A stretch of 64,000 bases of DNA from Circinella umbellata (Eukaryota; Mucoromycota; Mucoromycetes; Mucorales; Lichtheimiaceae): positions 1-64,000 of the forward strand of contig JAIWNF010000095.1 in assembly GCA_025093555.1 (NCBI GenBank), written 5' to 3'. Positions 11,700-23,619 of the stretch are shown piece after piece. The notes under the pieces are model-generated. The model saw nothing but the letters and a program-made list of their open reading frames with translations. It did not search any database and was not told the origin of the DNA. Both the position numbers and the translations under genes were made by a program. The first letter of the stretch is position 1. Each line of letters starts with the position of its first letter.

Positions 11700-12230
11700 C
11701 GTAAAAATAATTGAGAAAAAAAAAGAGCAATGTGTAATATAGTCTCAAACCCTTCACAATTCAGTATTTATGGCTCGACTTCAGTATTCCTTCGTCGTTA
11801 CCTTCCATTTTTGGTAACTTTTTGAAGCTTTTGAGCCCGTTGATTGGCGGACATTTTCAATTTCTTACCAAAAAAAATAAATCGAGTTATGATACTGTAT
11901 ATTAATATTATTATTATTTTACTTCAGTAGTAAACAGAGAAAAAAAAACACTATAATCCTAGTCTTATATTCTCATTTAAAAATAATTATGTCATTTATT
12001 ATTATATAATAAAAATCTGGCATCAAGAGATAGTATCTTTCAATGTAAAAGCAATAACTATAAAAGTATGTCAATTACCAATAGATATTAAGCATACAAT
12101 TATTTTTTGCTGTGGTTTCTTCCCACATCAATGCAAAAAAGTGCCAGGGGTTAGTAGCGGACTTTTTTAATTTATTAAAGAATGAAAAACCTTGTGATAA
12201 CTTTCTTTCTTCTAAGAGAAACTTTCTACC
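11700..12230. other. Intergenic stretch between divergent genes
   Basis: Holds the upstream side of the Ndc10-like copy (on the minus strand GTCCGCCAAT and AGTATCATAACT, shared with copy 1) and the promoter side of the gene starting at 12,231. No other feature could be supported. Confidence 0.4.
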
Positions 12231-13231
12231 ATGCCACGTCAAAATGAAGATAGTTCTGATATTCCACGTTCAGAACTTGATATGATTGAACAAGCAATGA
12301 ATACCATGGTTCAAGGAACCTTTTCTATATTATTCAATAGTTTATTTGGAGCCGACCAAAATACAGATTTGGGTGGAACCTTCGAGAACAATGTTAATAT
12401 GCAACAACAATCCTCTTCTGGAATGATTGGTAATGATGGAAGTGATTTTAGACGACTTGCTAATAAATCCAGACAAAATCGAGGGACACCTACTACAAGT
12501 GAAGAGCAGGATCATATTGAAGAATCAACACCACCACCACACCGAACAGCGGCAATGATAAGTAGAGATGAACCTGACTTTCAAAATCGACATCATAATG
12601 GGGACATGGCGAGAATAACAACACCATTACCGACCATGATGAATCTTTTACAGTTCATGCTTGGTACTCCCAATGGACCATCATCTCCATCAGGAAGTAA
12701 TGAAACTGGAACATTATTGGATTTGATGTTACCATCAGATGATCAGCTATTCAATTCTATGAATCCTGAAACAATTCCGCAGCCAAAACAAGTAGTGGAG
12801 GGTGACTCACCACAAAAAGGAGGAATTAATGTAAGTAAAAAAAAAATAAAAGGGGGAGGAATGAAAAGGGCTATTAAAGTGATTTATGCATAATAATGAT
12901 ATTCATTTGATTAAAAATCTATTACTGTTTTAAAAAGTGGTCATTTTCATCAACTTCACAACGTCGAGTTGTTCAAGCAGATGGTACAGAAGAGACATAT
13001 ATCACTCGTACACAGAATGGTATTACTGAAACCATAAAGAAGATTAAATACCCAGATGGGTCAATGGAAGAAACTATAGAAACGGGTGGTCGTAACAGCA
13101 GTAATAATAGTAGTGATTTTCTATCTCGACTAGCAACATCAGCTGGTCATCCTATACCTTCATCTGATCCAAATCATGCTACACCTAGTGGTGGACCTCT
13201 TGGTAGCATGTGGAGACGACTATTTGGGTAA
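12231..13231 (+). CDS. Acidic low-complexity protein with HAX1/MLF-like C-terminal segment (297 aa)
   Basis: Exons 12231-12830 and 12938-13231 join in phase 0 across a 107-nt GTAAGT intron. The start has an ACC ATG context after a pyrimidine-rich leader. The first 200 residues are Ser/Asn/Gln/Pro-rich with short hydrophobic patches (TFSILFNSLFG, MMNLLQFMLG, TGTLLDLML) that could be amphipathic helices. The second exon has two DG-x-x-EE units: RRVVQADGTEETYITR and KIKYPDGSMEETIETGG. This style of DG-x-x-E-x-x-T repeats is seen in the tails of HAX1/MLF-type proteins, but no domain was recognised with certainty. It ends GSMWRRLFG. It is unbroken and separate from the transposons, so it is probably a host gene; its function is unknown. 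Confidence 0.65.
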
Positions 13232-13572
13232 AAAAAAAGTGCGAAGCAAGTATATATGTTTAGATTTATATAAATATTCATTATCTGTATATATAACATC
13301 CTCAATCATTCATGCACATATAAATCGGTAATATTTCTTGGTGACAAGTCTTTTTGTTTTATAAATTTTATTCATAATAGAATTATATATTTTAAAATAG
13401 AGAGAAAGGTGTTTAAGAAAACTAAGGAGTACACATCCTATTGCTGTCCGAGCAAAAGGAACATAAAAAATATATGGCTGACTGTTCGTTATGATATAGG
13501 AGTAAAAAATTTGCGATAATTAATATATGTATATGTATATGTGCGTGTGTGTGAATGTTGTGGATCGTTCAT

Positions 13573-15503
13573 TTATTTGCTAGTAGTCTTTTCGTGCGGT
13601 TTGTCGTCTATATAAGATATATAAATTAAAATGGTTAATCAGAAAGAGAGAAATATATAATGGATTCTAGCTAATAAGATACCTTTCTTTTGCAAATCGT
13701 CAGCATCAACATCAACCAAATCATCATCATCGGAATCATCCTCGTCTTGAATGACATAGGATCTCCTCTCTTCAGTACCTTCTTCGGACTTCTTTGTGGC
13801 AGGAGACTGAGTAGACGCTGGGGCAGTAAGTGTCACACTTTCACCTAAAATATAATATATTTTAGTGATATGGGAAGCAATTTATCCATCCCGCAATAAT
13901 CTCCCATTATATATTATTTATTACCTTCAAGTTCTTCATTGCCAGCAATGGGTGACGTGGATGGTGTTGACCTGCGTGGGGGCATCTGCGGGGGAGTAGA
14001 GTTTTCTATAACATGGTTCAGTTGTTTGTTTTAAGTCAAGCAGTCAAATATAAATCCACAATTACTTTTCATCCTCCTTGATGAACATAAATTTTGCATA
14101 CCTCTTGATGATTCCCAAAACTGATCCTCTTGTGCTAATCGTCTTGCAAGTTCCTCGTCAGCACGAATTTGTTGATCGACATGTACATTTTGATTCTGCC
14201 CACCAAGAGGAGGGTTGACATGTATGACTCCACCCCGTTGTTGACCACTAGTAGGTCGAGTTGTTTGTGCATACACATCGTTATCTGAGAGGCGAAGGGC
14301 AGAAACATCACCGGCAAGTAGGTCGTCGCCTTCATCACTAGGTAAGCCCCTGTATTGTGCATTTGTTGTAGTAGGCATCTGAGATGATACTCCTTGGTTG
14401 GGTGAGCCCACAGCACCTTCCCGACTTGCTTTGAATTGGTTGTAGAGATCCATTACCTTTTTTTTGGCAACTAGTTTTTTTTCAAGATATAAATATATAG
14501 AGCACTATTTAGCGAACTACAATCCCTGAGTCACCTGAATATTAATATACACAAAAACGTACCATTCCCAGCTTCAATGACTCTTTCTTTGATGATAGGA
14601 AGATCCTCTGCTCAATATACCGTGAGGATTTATTAATATCGAAAATACCCATACCCATATATATAATTTACCATCGCTTCTTTTCCTTTTCTTTTACCTT
14701 GAAAATTGAATAATGGCTGATCATCTTCTTGTTGCTGTTGTTGTTGTTGTTGCTGTTGACCTAGTTTTATATATGAAAAACACAGTTAGCGAGAGATCCT
14801 AATCCAAACAGAGCCTAAACAAAGTTGGTTTTCAATAATTACGATATTGTTGTACACGAGAGCGTTCATCTTGTAAGGCCAATTGTCGTGCAAACTCTTC
14901 ATCCATACGCATTTGTTCTTCAACAGAGCGTGGCTCTTGTGGTTGTTGTGGTTGTTGCCAGTATCCATAAGGGGCTTGTGTTGTTGTTTCTCGATCGCTT
15001 GTAGGGCGTGGTGGCATATCTGGGGTTGGGGTATCGTCATTTAAATTGATCAATCCTTGTTGTTGTCCATGTTGCTGTTGTGATCGAGGCTGTTCTTCTG
15101 GTTTATAGTTTGGGTCGGACATGCCCAAAAGAGCCTCAAATGAACGTTCGACAGAATTACCTTGAGCTACCAAAATAGCTTCAATAACTTCAACATCAGT
15201 TTCTGGAAATGCTTCTTTTAATGTTCGCACAGGCTCAGAAAGTTTCGGCTCATTCAAAGCAGTCTGTTGTTCTTGTTCTTGGTTTGGCTGCTCAGTATCA
15301 ACAGGGTTAGAGGTTTGTTGTTGTTGAGGTGATGATGTGGATAATTTTGCAGGTGAGTCTGGAGTGGTAGCATCATTACTATCAGTATGCTGACTGGAAT
15401 CATTTGCAGCTGTTGGACTTGTCGCATCTTGCGATGGGAAAGATTCATCTGGAGAAGTGATTTTAGATTTTCCAATAAAAGTTTTCTTTTCTTGGTCGGC
15501 CAT
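13573..15503 (-). CDS. CUE-domain ubiquitin-binding protein, Cue5-like (471 aa)
   Basis: Seven exons join in phase (15503-14843, 14760-14698, 14607-14563, 14470-14102, 14005-13925, 13844-13683, 13607-13573), with 75-96-nt introns. Residues about 87-130 form a CUE domain: VRTLKEAFPETDVEVIEAIL with the family's MF/FP-type motif (here AFP) and the C-terminal di-Leu (EALL) that contact ubiquitin. Then follow Pro/Gln-rich segments, EEFARQLALQDE and EELARRLAQEDQFWE repeats, a coiled-coil-prone KERVIEAGN/KKKVMDLYNQF segment and an acidic DDSDDDDLVDVDADD stretch near the end. Yeast Cue5 and animal Tollip are receptors that tether ubiquitinated cargo to Atg8 for selective autophagy in the cytosol. The tail has several possible Atg8-interacting sites (for example DQFWESS), none proven. 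This is the most complete host gene in the window. Confidence 0.85.
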
Positions 15504-15656
15504 TTTATTTTATAAAAGTAGTATAAAGGTAGTATAATAATAATGTATGCGAAAGAAAGACTAGTATATATACTGGCTATGCCAAGATTTAATTCTTTGA
15601 ATCGGCGACTTCGTGTGTCACCAATGCATTTCTTTGGAATGGTGAGTATATTTTTT

Positions 15657-15711
15657 AGCCAATAAAAAGGGCGGGGATAATGTGTCTTGGGCTGCCTCCA
15701 GCCAATAAAAA
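15657..15711. promoter_or_regulatory. Duplicated CCAAT-type box upstream of the CUE gene
   Basis: The 12-base AGCCAATAAAAA-type sequence occurs at 15657 and again at 15700, 43 bases apart, with a GGGCGGGG box between. Both lie 150-210 bases upstream of the CUE gene start (minus strand). CCAAT and GC boxes are common fungal promoter elements. Use here is inferred from position only. Confidence 0.4.
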
Positions 15712-15864
15712 GCAACTTGTAGGATGGTTAAAATCCATTCTGATTGGATAATGAAGTTACTTTCCCCGTCGTGTTTTTTTTTGTTACTGTTACTGCATAA
15801 TGCTTAGTTTTTGAGTTTCGGATTTCATTACTCGAGTTCTATTATTTTTTATACTACTTCAAGC

Positions 15865-18800
15865 ATGGCACGTACAAAAGGTTCAATAAGTCGTCGTGGA
15901 ACTAAAAAACCCGGGCAAAACCGAAAAAACTTGTCAATCAAGAAAGACTTCCTGTAAATTGAATCCCAAAGAGTAGAGAGGAATGTTCATTTACAAGTAA
16001 CTCTAACGTCTTAGCAAGTGACATCCCTACGTCAGCTCCAGCACTAGGTACAAATTCATTTTAACATACCAATTTCAACATGCTGATTCTAATAAGTAAA
16101 TGTGAGATTTAATCATGAAACAGATTCTAGCCGCGATGATGCATCTCTTGGTGATCTCGTAGCTCTTGTTGATACCTCTGAGATTCTAGAAGAAGATATT
16201 TCACGTGCTCCACCTGAGTCAAGAATAGTAGAGGGTAGTATTGATGAAGAAGAATGGGCAACAGACGATGAGGAGGAGGCTGACGACGATAACTCCGATG
16301 ATGAGGCCAATTTGAATGAGGATGAGGAAGATATTAGTGATGATATCAGCGAAAATCAATCTGGATCATCAACAACTGCGGTAAAGAAAAAACAATTCGT
16401 CCACAAATATTTCCTCAGTATTCAAAGTAGAGTAGTTGAAGAGACAAAGGAAGATGATAACAAACTTCCATCTGAATATCGGCGTGGAACTTTTTGGATA
16501 TTGCCACCAGATCCATTCTTTGCTCTTCATAATCCAACCACAGAAATACTTGCATTACGTGAGGCTGAAAGTTTTAACTACGATCCTGTAAGCTTTACTT
16601 ACCTAAAGTGTCCCTATGGATTCCACATCTCCTAGTTGACGATAGACTCAAATGCACATATTCTAGTTGCAGTGGTAAACTGAAATCTAATGGTTATCCA
16701 AAAGACCCTCCTGCTTGCCGTGTCGTTGATCTCAAAAGGTACTACACATATAAGCAATATACATTACCGTATCTAAAAATAATACCAGTAACTTTTATTA
16801 GAAATCTTTACATAATGTCAAGCTTGTATAAGTGCAATAACAGACATTGCAAAAAAAGCTATAGTCGAATAATTAGACAGTTACCACTACATTTACAACA
16901 AGAATTTCCTGCTTATCTCACTCATCGTTCTGGTATATCAAAAGATTTGGGTGATATGTTTAGACCAGCAATACAAAATTCAGTTGGGCCACGACGCTTT
17001 CAAAAGATTTTACGAGAACTACAAAAGTTGACACATGCACGATTAAAATTCCAATATCTAAATTATATCAATTCCCGCCGTGCAAACCCAACTATGCAAG
17101 AAACAATCAATCCACCTAAATTTAAGGAATTCTCATCATATATTGACAAGGACGGCTATGCTGGATACACTCCAACAGCGCAATATTTGAGAGTTTTATA
17201 CACAGCCATGATCACGAAATGTGTCATTTAATTGACAAGCAAATGATGGTTTTAGAATGGTGTGTTTTAAACGGTGATCACAAATTTAAAATAATTAAGC
17301 ATCTTGTCTACACAGTTTGTAATGAATTTGAGGAAATTAGAACGCAACTTCTCGTTCCAACAAAGTCGTTAGATCATTTACAATTCTCATTTGAAAAAAT
17401 GCGTGAGCATACACTATGTATGGACATGATTATCCTGAAATCTTTTTCACTGATGATGTTATTAACGATTAGGGTTTCCTTACAAGTATTTTTCCTTCTC
17501 TGAGTCGAGATGTTGCCCCTCTGGATCCTGCTAGCATTATTAATAATAACTGTAAATATCCTATCCTTTCTATTCTTAAAAATGTCACTACCAGTTTATT
17601 ATCAACTCATAACGATATTCAGCAAGTATTTGAAATGTTGCTCAGAAATAAGCATATGTATATTTATCTATTATAATATTTTGATATATAATTATAATTA
17701 GCTTTATTATCTTACTGACCAATATCTTATAAGCTTTTGTCATGGTTTTCAATTGTGAGTGGCCGTGTGACAATCGATCTGGCCAGCAAGGAAAACTTGC
17801 TTCAATTCAAGTTGATTGCTCCAAGAACATATGGTTATTACAAGTTAGCTCATTGTCTGAATTACCAAGTGCGCTTGTAGGCTTCCTTGAAGATATGGAG
17901 ATTAAAAAAGCTGGCCAAGCTGTAAATGGTGATTGCAAGAAAATCGAGAGAAAATTTCCTGGTACTTATTGCCAAGGAATGTTAGAGCTTGCAAGCTTTT
18001 GTAAGGAGAGAGATGCAATCGGTGATGCCAGGATGGGGCTTGAGGCCATCTGTAAAAAACTACTATATAGATCACTGCCAAAAGATGAAGACATTCGCAT
18101 AAGCAATTGGGATTCGAACCATCTATCAGAGAATCAGATACTATATGCTGCTTGTGATGCATGGGCAGGGCTAGAGATTTTCAACACCGCCCTTACTCAA
18201 TACTTTCCTATCGGAAAGCTAGTCCTGAAGCTAGTTAAAGGTATGTATATATTGAGCTCTATCAATATCATAAAATAACAATGGGTAATAGCTATATATT
18301 AATCAAATTTTTGTCAGGTATTCATGTTTCCTTGCACCCAAACAACCTCTATGAAGCTGTAGCTTATGGAGAGGTGGCATTGCAATTAGCGACGTTCGAT
18401 ACTATTAAAGTAGGAAAGGGACGCGTTATTATCACCATAAAAAAAATCGAAACCAGCTGCATACTTAAAATTGCATAAAAAATCATTGAATGATTTTGGC
18501 GATACACCTTTTAATGTCGTTGTCAACCTGAAAGCTCTTTGTACTTACAAAGCTGTTGACATTCAACAAATGTCCATAAATAATGATAATGCTTTTGTTA
18601 ACGCTGGGAGCCAAGCAGATGTGATTGGTATGTCTTGTTTGTTCTATTCATGAATATGGTAGCTTTTTTCTGGTATTTGTTTGGGAAGGACTACGGGCGC
18701 GCCAAAAATTTACAGTCAGACGAGGGGCGCGCCAATTTTGAACAGACATCTTAGTAACATGGCGCGCCCTTCGTCTACCCTTCATCTATTCTTTTTCTTC

Positions 18801-21727
18801 ACTTATTCACAATATTCACAATCTCAACAATACTTATTACCAATATATTTAACGTATTGTGCCAATTGAACATAGAGTTTATTTTTATTTCTACGCCATA
18901 AAATATACTCAAAAATCACTGAAGCAAAAAGTTATAAAAGAATGCAATACGTATACTTCTGCAACTATACAAAGAAGCCAATAGCAAAGAAGCGAAGCAA
19001 TATGACATAGATCAAAAATGGCACTAATTGTAGGCATAGAACTATAATACGTACTATATAATGCTTGTGCTATAAATAAACGAAATTACAAGAAAAGGAC
19101 ATATGAATTATAATATAGAATGAGTGAGCTAATAGGAGCAGCTCAAAAAAGATCACGTATCAACATTTATTATGTAGGATAAAAGAATAATCTGTATAAT
19201 ATAAATTACCAAGTAAGAGCGTACCATATAAATAGGGAAGAAGAAAGAAATTGGGTCATACGTAGTATAACGAAGAAAAAAGATGACATAAATATAATAA
19301 TACAAAACGATAAAAAAAATCAAAGCAATAATATTTAATATGAATAACAATAGCTTCTAGAAATCTCTCTTAAAGGCATAATTTTTGTCTTGTGGCTGAT
19401 CGTAAACTCAAGAGTCAAGATTTTGGTTTTTAAACAAGAATTCTATTGCATCCTCATATGAAATATTGGTGTAGTCTTGTTGAATGAGTCAAGAACAAGA
19501 ACACTTTGTATGAAAGATAGCGGCATAGTCTTCAAATGTTATTGTTTTTTGTAATGAACCTATGTTAAAGATTTCTGTTGGTCCATGGATCCCATAATAG
19601 CAAGCTTATATTAATATGTACAACACCTATTATTAATATTTGTACAATATTTCCATTGCATAAATATTTCAATATGTTATTACTAAAGCCTTTGAAAGTA
19701 AAAATAAAAATTGAATATGATTTTTTACTTTATACGTATGAATTAATTCTTAATTTGATTTGACCCATTGGATATAATAGATTAAAAAGAAATTAATATA
19801 TATATTTTAATAATAGTTTTCCAAATGGCTTAATATTTTTATTATCGTAAAGTATTCAACTGAAGAATGATGATGATTCAACCGGACTGTCATATTTTTA
19901 TTCGTAATTCTTTTATTTAAAGTAGAGAAAATTCAGTTTAAATAAGATATGTTTCATATAGCAAACTTGAACAAGAGCAAGCAAAGTAAAACAGACGAAG
20001 GGCGCGCCATGTTACTAAAGTGCCGGCTCAGAATTGGCGCGCCCCTCGTCTGACTATCAATTTTTGGCGCGCCCGTAGTCATTCCCATTTGTTTATAGCA
20101 TAACTAAAAACATTTCTAGCTCCTGATAATAACAATGACGTTTTGAATGATTTGACCACTGCAGAAAGCAGTAAGGAAGATACAGACTATGATGATGACG
20201 AGTCTATCTTGACTGATAATGACGGTGACAATGGCACTGACAATAATAGTAGCAGTCACGATAGTGGCGTTTTAACTCGACCACCAATTCCAGACGTACC
20301 AATACCATTAACATCTCCAACTTCTGAAGCCAGTATTACTACATCTTCTATCCCTTCCCATGTTTTAAAGGATGCATTCCATCTTATGAATATGATTCGC
20401 GTTTTAAGACAACATGGACTAGCAAATGAGTTTGCAAGGAAGCTGCGTGACGCCAATATTTATAGTTGATAAAGACGATGAAGAACTTGCTAAAGACTTT
20501 TTGAAGACCCAAGACAAAACGTAGGATATAGTGATGCTTCAAAATCCATCTTGAATTCTTTGCCGAGTAAAAATTATGTTACATTTCTTTTTTTTTTCTT
20601 GTTCTTTGAAAAAAGGTGACGATTTTGGTGAATATAATGACAGTAATTATTATGTTATAAAAGGAGCTATACCACCTCCCAGTGAATTATATCCAGCTGT
20701 AAAGCAATTATTTGATGAGTATGGTATTATGAGATGTGCAAAAACTGGAAGAACACTTTTCGATCAAGAAGCATACCGCCAAGCTGAAAATGTGCTGAAA
20801 TGTATTGCTCGTGGACATGTATCCAATCCTCCTGCCATTCATTTTATTTCAAGATTGGTAGTAATAAAAGTAACATGCCGTTGTATTGTTGCAGTCGCGG
20901 TACAAACTCTCTCGAAGGAGGAGTTCACCAAAACATTATATGCAAGTTTATTTTTTTTGGTGCAAGTCTGGAGCTAGCAGACGCTGTATTATCAGATTAT
21001 AGACTTAGACATAACATCGATGTAAGTAATAGTATAAAATTATTATTATCAATATAAGAGCCATTTTATAATTTTACTACTGGACCAGGTTGGATCATTT
21101 AGTATGCACTGTCGAGTACATGACGGCCATTATGAGCCGTGACTCACACAACATATATTGGATTTGAGAGCATCATTCGACATGGAGCATTCTTATAATA
21201 GGCCAGGTGTATATCAAAATGCTGTTTTTTTTCGAGTTATCTAAAGAAGTGTTTGGAATTTTACCACTGCCATATAAACTTGCTACAGACCTTGGAATCG
21301 ATTTAGCTCCAAATGAAGAAATACATAACGACAGCATCAATATTTCTGCATTTATTACATCATCATTACAAAAATCTGCATTACTAACTATACACAATCT
21401 ACATTACAAACAAAAGATGCTCAATATCACTTTATAGCAAAAAAGCAACAGACTGAATATCCAATTTTGCCAGTTAATACAAAGGAAGGACGAGATCTTT
21501 TCAGAGATATAGTAGAAGAAAAATATAAAGACTGTAGACCTGATTATATGGCATTTGCAAAGGTATGGTCCAAACATGTTGATGGTAAACATATTTAATA
21601 CAAAACTCTAGAACACTTGAGAACATATTATGGTCAATACATACAGCTTAGAAATACTGCAGTATCCAAAAAAATAAATATATCGCAAAGAGAAAAAATT
21701 AAGGAAGTACTGTCAGATACAAGTTGA
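15865..21727 (+). pseudogene. Decayed transposon gene: DUF6729-like region, DEDD 3'-5' exonuclease-like domain, conserved C-terminal block
   Basis: Exon-like blocks run from MARTKGSISRRGTKKPG (15865) through an acidic stretch, a Cys-paired region VSLWIPHLLVDD...CTYSSCSGK, and RNLYIMSSLYKCNNRHC to an RNase D/WRN-type exonuclease domain (about 17,740-18,240). Motif III is present as LYAACDAWAGLEIF. Motif I reads FNCEW, with Asn where the catalytic Asp of D-x-E is expected. After an intron enlarged by an inserted element come SHVLKDAFHLMNMI and CRGTNSLEGGVHQ, blocks typical of a fungal repeat family known to this annotator only as 'exonuclease domain' transposon proteins. Lesions include TGA at 15960, TAG at 17470 and frame changes near 15930, 16608, 17195 and 18440. 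The transposon superfamily is not assigned. Confidence 0.6.
18683..20086. mobile_element. 1.4-kb non-coding TIR element with six GGCGCGCC sites
   Basis: The direct repeat ATTTGTTT stands at 18675-18682 and 20087-20094, an 8-bp target-site duplication. Inside it both ends read GGGAA(G/T)GACTACGGG inward and remain similar for about 95 bases. Each end carries three GGCGCGCC palindromes at matching distances (18696, 18726, 18761; 20001, 20036, 20066). The middle is plain AT-rich DNA with no supported gene. The element sits inside an intron of the decayed transposon gene and turns a roughly 90-nt intron into about 1.5 kb. An 8-bp duplication with ends starting GGG fits Merlin- or KDZ/Zisupton-type transposition better than hAT, but no transposase is carried and the class is open. 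Confidence 0.85.
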
Positions 21728-21741
21728 AAACAGTTAGCCCC

Positions 21742-22157
21742 TGAGATAAATACGAATAGTAAAAAATAGAAAGATGGGACTAAAGTAAAATATAGTTGAG
21801 AATCTGTTTATTCCTGAAATAAAATAACTACTCTTTTATATCTTTTCTAAATTATGTAACTATCTTATTTTATCCGATCATGGCTAAACTATGTTTTATA
21901 CGAATGGATGAGAGGACCTATTATATTTGTTCTATTATAAATATTAATTCTAGATCATTCTCTGAACTCGTTTGTGACAGTTGTTACTAATCTCATTCTT
22001 TCTTTGATGTTCCTTTTTGATCCGGATTAATAATAAGAACGAATCAAAGTAAATAATAGTGTATAATTGGTTATATCTTTTATCCTTGACGGAATGATGT
22101 TTGACCGATTATTCATGAATGGATGGAATATATGTGTTATTATGGTGGTTCACCACA
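21742..22157 (+). repeat. 416-bp LTR, copy 1 (unpaired)
   Basis: Starts TGAGATAAATACGA and ends GGTTCACCACA (TG...CA), and is nearly identical in inverted orientation to the 416-bp repeat at 42,291-42,706. The flanking 5 bases differ (GCCCC left, AGTCT right), so there is no duplication: it may be one end of a rearranged element. It abuts the broken end of the exonuclease-type pseudogene. Confidence 0.75.
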
Positions 22158-23083
22158 AGTCTTACAGCAGCTTCTGGTGCACTGGGTGGGGTGATGATTG
22201 TGGTAGTGGGGGTAATTTCTATTTTTTTAATTATTTTTGTGTTATTTTCTTGCTTATCGGGTGTCACGTGGTTAATTTTGGAAAAATTTAAAAAAAATAG
22301 GGGGTCAGAATAAAAATAAAAGAAAAAATTGGGGGGGAATTAAAAAAGTATATAAAGGCTTCGAATTCGCCGCGCGCGGTACTCGACAATGACACGTGTG
22401 GTGCTTAATGTTATGAGTAAAATTGACAAAAGGTAAAATTAAAATAGAAATAAAAATAAAGAATAGAAAATAGAGAAAGAGAAAAGTGATAAAATAAATA
22501 AGTAGATAAACGGGTTCAGAGAAGTTAAGGGTTGTGTATAGTAAACCGTAAAGGTAGAAATAAATAAAACAATAATAAAAGAAATAGATAAAATATGCTC
22601 CAACGATGATTTCACTAAGATTATCCCAAAATCAATAATGCAAATCCAACGTTAATACAATTTCAAACGATCAAATAACCAGAATAAGATAATATTTTAT
22701 TAACAATTTTCTAATTGCTATTTATACTCAAATTCCAAGAGGGAAAAGAGTTACTTCTAACTAGTGAATATATGATCTATATTTCGATAGATAATTACAT
22801 ATAAGAGTACGGGGAATATTCTATATAATAGAATTATATCATTTAAACACCATGGGAAACCTTTGGCACATTTGGCACATTTGGCACATTTGGGAAATAG
22901 AATTCTTTCTCAGCGCAGAGATTTCCTCTTATAGATAGTTTGTATATTAAAGTTTGCAGAAGTTTGTGTACCAAGGAGACCCAATTAAAATCAATATATA
23001 AATATGTATGTTTGATATATGTTTATTAAACTTTTATTACAGATATAAAAAAAAAACAATGATATGCCAAAAAAAAAAAACCC
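22158..23083. other. Stretch without a supported gene
   Basis: AT-rich, with a TATATAAAGG box at about 22,350 followed by a GC-rich palindrome CCGCGCGCGG near 22,370, unusual against the local composition. It could be a promoter or internal sequence of the LTR element to its left. No coding sequence was found. Confidence 0.4.
22862..22888. repeat. TTTGGCACA tandem repeat, three units
   Basis: Three exact 9-base units followed by TTTGGG. Too short to suggest a function. Confidence 0.8.
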
Positions 23084-23459
23084 CTATTTTCTAGTAGATG
23101 TTACTCTCCCCTTCTTTTTGCGACCAGCGCGTTGTTCTGTAGTTGATGATGATGAAGGGGAGAGTGCGGAATTTGAGCGGGTGGAAGGAATAAACACACC
23201 GCGATCCTCGAAGGTGTTTTGCTGGAATCGCGATGTGCTGTTGTCATGGTTGGTGTTAAAGGTGGCGTGTAAAGAGGGCATGCAGGGATCAAGCATGCCC
23301 TCCAGGGGTTGGTGTGATGATAATGATGATGATGATGATGATGGTTGTTGTTGTTGTGAGGTGGGGTGGGGACGGAGTCTTGGCGTGGGTGGTTGTGGTG
23401 GTTGTGGTTGTGGTGGTTGTGGTTGTGGTTCTGGCTGTTGTTGTTATTGTTTGTTGTTT

Positions 23460-23493
<34 letters not shown>

Positions 23494-23585
23494 GTTGTTG
23501 TTGTTGTTGTTGTTGGTTGTTGTTGTTGTTTTGTTGTTGTTTGTGTGTTGTTGTTGTTGTTGTGTTGTTGTTTTGTTGTTGTTGG

Positions 23586-23619
<34 letters not shown>

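Noticed and set aside
18683..20086. GGCGCGCC (AscI) sites as possible cloning-vector or linker contamination
   Set aside because: The sites lie in imperfect inverted repeats flanked by an 8-bp direct duplication inside a natural intron, which fits a transposon.
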